Below are positions 62,475 to 64,000 of a stretch of DNA of 64,000 bases, one piece after another. Every line of letters begins with the position of its first letter. Position 1 is the stretch's first letter. The position numbers and the translations under genes were made by a program. This DNA is from Acetobacter estunensis (GTDB lineage: Bacteria > Pseudomonadota > Alphaproteobacteria > Acetobacterales > Acetobacteraceae): positions 434,001 through 498,000 of the forward strand of contig NZ_JAHRDV010000001.1 in assembly GCF_019083805.1 (NCBI RefSeq), in the 5' to 3' direction. The notes below the pieces were generated by a model. That model saw nothing but the letters and a program-made list of their open reading frames with translations. It ran no database searches and was not told where the DNA came from.

Positions 62475-63583
62475 GCGGAAAAACTCACCGTGCCGAGAAT
62501 AGGCATTGATCCGACATTATCGGCGACCACTGGCGCGGAAGGGCTGGTGACGTTGAAGGTGGACAACCCGATCGCCGCCAGTGCCTCGTTCCAGTAATTT
62601 GGGTGGATCGTGCCGCCTGGCGCCGAAAGGCGGCGGAACATATCGGTCAGAGCGTCAGTGATGGCCGCCTGATTGTCAGACGTGTTGTCATCTCCCAGAT
62701 CGGCAATCACAAAACTGACGGGCTGGGCAATTGGCGAACACACAACGACCAGGGCTGTTACGGGGCGCACGTCATAGAGGGCATTGGCCACAAGCAACTG
62801 ATCGCCAGCCGCAGTGGTGTAGCGCATCTCGGCCGTCGCGGCTCCGTCTGCTCCCTGGGGGAAACCACCATCTGCTGCCCGAACCGTATCGAACATGACG
62901 TAGACAACAACGGATCCGGCGCCTGCGCCTAACGGGTTGACCCAGGCGCGGGTAACGCCGGCCACGTCTTCAGCCCAGCCGATGTAATCGGCCTCATCGC
63001 CGCTCTCACCGCCTTTGGCGTAGGCCGCCATGATACGCGTCCGCAGATCCTCGTCCGCCTCTTCGTCAGCCCCGCCCGTAAAGGCGACAGTGACCGTTCC
63101 AGAGGTCTGCACGCCCGGCACAGGACTGGATAGCGTGGCGATAGCTCCTGCCGCAATATTGCCATTCGCCCCAGCGCTCTGGGCAGCGCAGCTGACGGTC
63201 GCAATACCATTCGAGATCACGCTGTCAGAGGTCGTCACGACTGCGACGCCATCGGCGACGATCTCCGTGCCCACAGGAATGTCCGCATTTCCTGAGACCG
63301 GAAACGCGATCTGTCCCGAAGATGTGGTCGCGGCTTTGCGATAGACACTCTTCAGAGCGCCCCAGGCTTCCAGCCATTCGTCGGTGGCTGTCCACGGGAC
63401 CGCCTGTTTCGCGATCCAGTCGAGGTAACCGTAGGTCAGGTGGGTGAGGCCTGCGAGCACCATGGACAGAACGTAGAGCACGGAGAAGCGCAGCAGTTTC
63501 GTCACGCCTGGAATGCCGCCATTCTGGACATCCTGCAGCGCTTGTTGGCGCAATTCGGTCAGCGTCGGTCGTGCGTAGGCCAT
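62471..63583 (-). CDS. Baseplate J-like protein (Mu gp47 type)
   Basis: Wedge component of the contractile-tail baseplate, 370 aa. It carries LRQQALQDVQNGGIPG, TDEWLEAWGALKSVYRKAATTSSG (read in two halves) and the conserved GGADEEADEDLRTRIMAAYA followed by GWAEDVAGVTRAWV. The start at 63583 overlaps the preceding stop (TAATG); the frame extends a few codons further upstream but inside gp46. Confidence 0.92.
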   Translation of the reverse strand: MAYARPTLTELRQQALQDVQNGGIPGVTKLLRFSVLYVLSMVLAGLTHLTYGYLDWIAKQAVPWTATDEWLEAWGALKSVYRKAATTSSGQIAFPVSGNADIPVGTEIVADGVAVVTTSDSVISNGIATVSCAAQSAGANGNIAAGAIATLSSPVPGVQTSGTVTVAFTGGADEEADEDLRTRIMAAYAKGGESGDEADYIGWAEDVAGVTRAWVNPLGAGAGSVVVYVMFDTVRAADGGFPQGADGAATAEMRYTTAAGDQLLVANALYDVRPVTALVVVCSPIAQPVSFVIADLGDDNTSDNQAAITDALTDMFRRLSAPGGTIHPNYWNEALAAIGLSTFNVTSPSAPVVADNVGSMPILGTVSFSA

Positions 63584-63981
63584 TACAGGCCCTCCCATGC
63601 CCATGAGAAAAGAAAGGTCTGAGGCTGGGCCGCTCCGGGCTCCAGCAGAGACACGGCAAACTCGGCCGTTGATGCACTTGTCGCGCTCCAGGCCGTCGTC
63701 ACAGTGATGGTGTCCACGATCCCGTCATCGATGAGCCACTGGAGCGATTCACGCACGATCTGCTCGAGCTCGAGGAGCACGGCCGTCTCGCCAGCCTTGA
63801 TGGCCCGTCGCAACTGCCACAAACGTGACCCAATCGGACGGTCAGCGTAAGCATCCCCCCACCAACCCCGGCGATCGGACATCGCACTTGTCGCCGCGTT
63901 GCCGGGCGCCTGGATGCCGACGGCGGCGTCCTGTGCCGATGGCTGGTCCGGCGCCACCCGATCAGTGAAAAGGCTGACCAT
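63583..63981 (-). CDS. Phage gp46-like protein (baseplate)
   Basis: The 132-aa product reads DRRGWWGDAYADRPIGSRLW, the family signature of Mu gp46 proteins, then KAGETAVLLELEQIVRESLQ and WLIDDGIVDTITVT. ATG 63981 (MVSLFTDRVAP) is taken as start, but the frame is open to TTG 63996 and the true start may lie a little past the window. It belongs to the baseplate gene run gp46-gp47-gp48. Confidence 0.85.
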   Translation of the reverse strand: MVSLFTDRVAPDQPSAQDAAVGIQAPGNAATSAMSDRRGWWGDAYADRPIGSRLWQLRRAIKAGETAVLLELEQIVRESLQWLIDDGIVDTITVTTAWSATSASTAEFAVSLLEPGAAQPQTFLFSWAWEGL

Positions 63982-64000
63982 CACGGCTGAGCGCAACGGA

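Larger units (their letters stand above)
50809..64000 (-). mobile_element. Myovirus-type prophage, left part (continues past the window)
   Basis: From the tRNA-Glu fragment to the window end, nearly all genes are on the minus strand and overlap. Read from the right: gp46-like, baseplate J, YmfQ-like, tail fibre, small protein, XhlA-like, GH108 endolysin, adapter, GH30 tail protein, two lone small genes, holin-like protein, then a six-gene accessory cassette. The gp46-gp47-gp48 order is that of Mu-like contractile-tail phages. All genes seen look intact. Head genes, integrase and the other attachment site must lie to the right. Confidence 0.85.

Overview
The window is chromosomal DNA of an alphaproteobacterium, most probably an acetic acid bacterium (Acetobacteraceae). 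The evidence is a bacterial pyruvate decarboxylase (pdc), the hopanoid transporter HpnN, a lutABC lactate oxidation operon, and the alphaproteobacterial order ruvCAB-ybgC-tolQRAB-pal-cpoB-tilS-ftsH-folP. I cannot fix the genus. Coding density is high, with many ATGA and TAATG overlaps. AT-rich DNA is limited to a few accessory patches.

Bases 1-45300 are mostly core genome. In order they hold the end of a XerC-type recombinase and a proline iminopeptidase; a tandem retropepsin-like protein; an FAD oxidoreductase; an MFS exporter; a solitary DNA methyltransferase; a dead outer-membrane barrel gene; hpnN; and a truA-fmt-def block with a lipoprotein and an AI-2E permease. Next come small exported proteins, a peroxiredoxin/prolyl-hydroxylase fusion, and a metabolic block lutABC - pdc - class I aldolase - ansP, all on the minus strand. 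LutABC turns L-lactate into pyruvate and Pdc turns pyruvate into acetaldehyde, so the block reads as a lactate/pyruvate overflow module. A tRNA-Arg(CCG) is followed by a small surface-polysaccharide patch (acyltransferase and two related glycosyltransferases). After it come the Holliday-junction genes, the whole Tol-Pal envelope system, tilS, ftsH, folP, cysE, an MFS pump and sodC.

Bases 45300-64000 are mobile DNA. A 45-bp 3' fragment of a tRNA-Glu gene at 50809-50853 marks an attachment site and separates two prophages. To its left is a decayed prophage remnant: an integrase with four in-frame stops, IS701- and IS5-type transposase remnants, and an intact 898-aa tail-type protein with a CotH-kinase-like domain. 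To its right is a myovirus-type prophage read right to left and still open at the window edge: gp46, baseplate J, YmfQ-like protein, tail fibre, lysis genes, and a 1269-aa tail protein carrying a GH30-type glycoside hydrolase. The CotH-like and GH30 proteins share their fibronectin-like and C-terminal modules.

The phage end next to the attachment site carries a tightly overlapped cassette: Tat lipoprotein, 26-aa membrane peptide, GT-A glycosyltransferase, papain-like cysteine peptidase, 49-aa membrane protein and lipoprotein. It follows a terminator and has no obvious virion role. It is the best candidate here for an undescribed system, perhaps lysogenic conversion or superinfection exclusion. 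That role is inference only.
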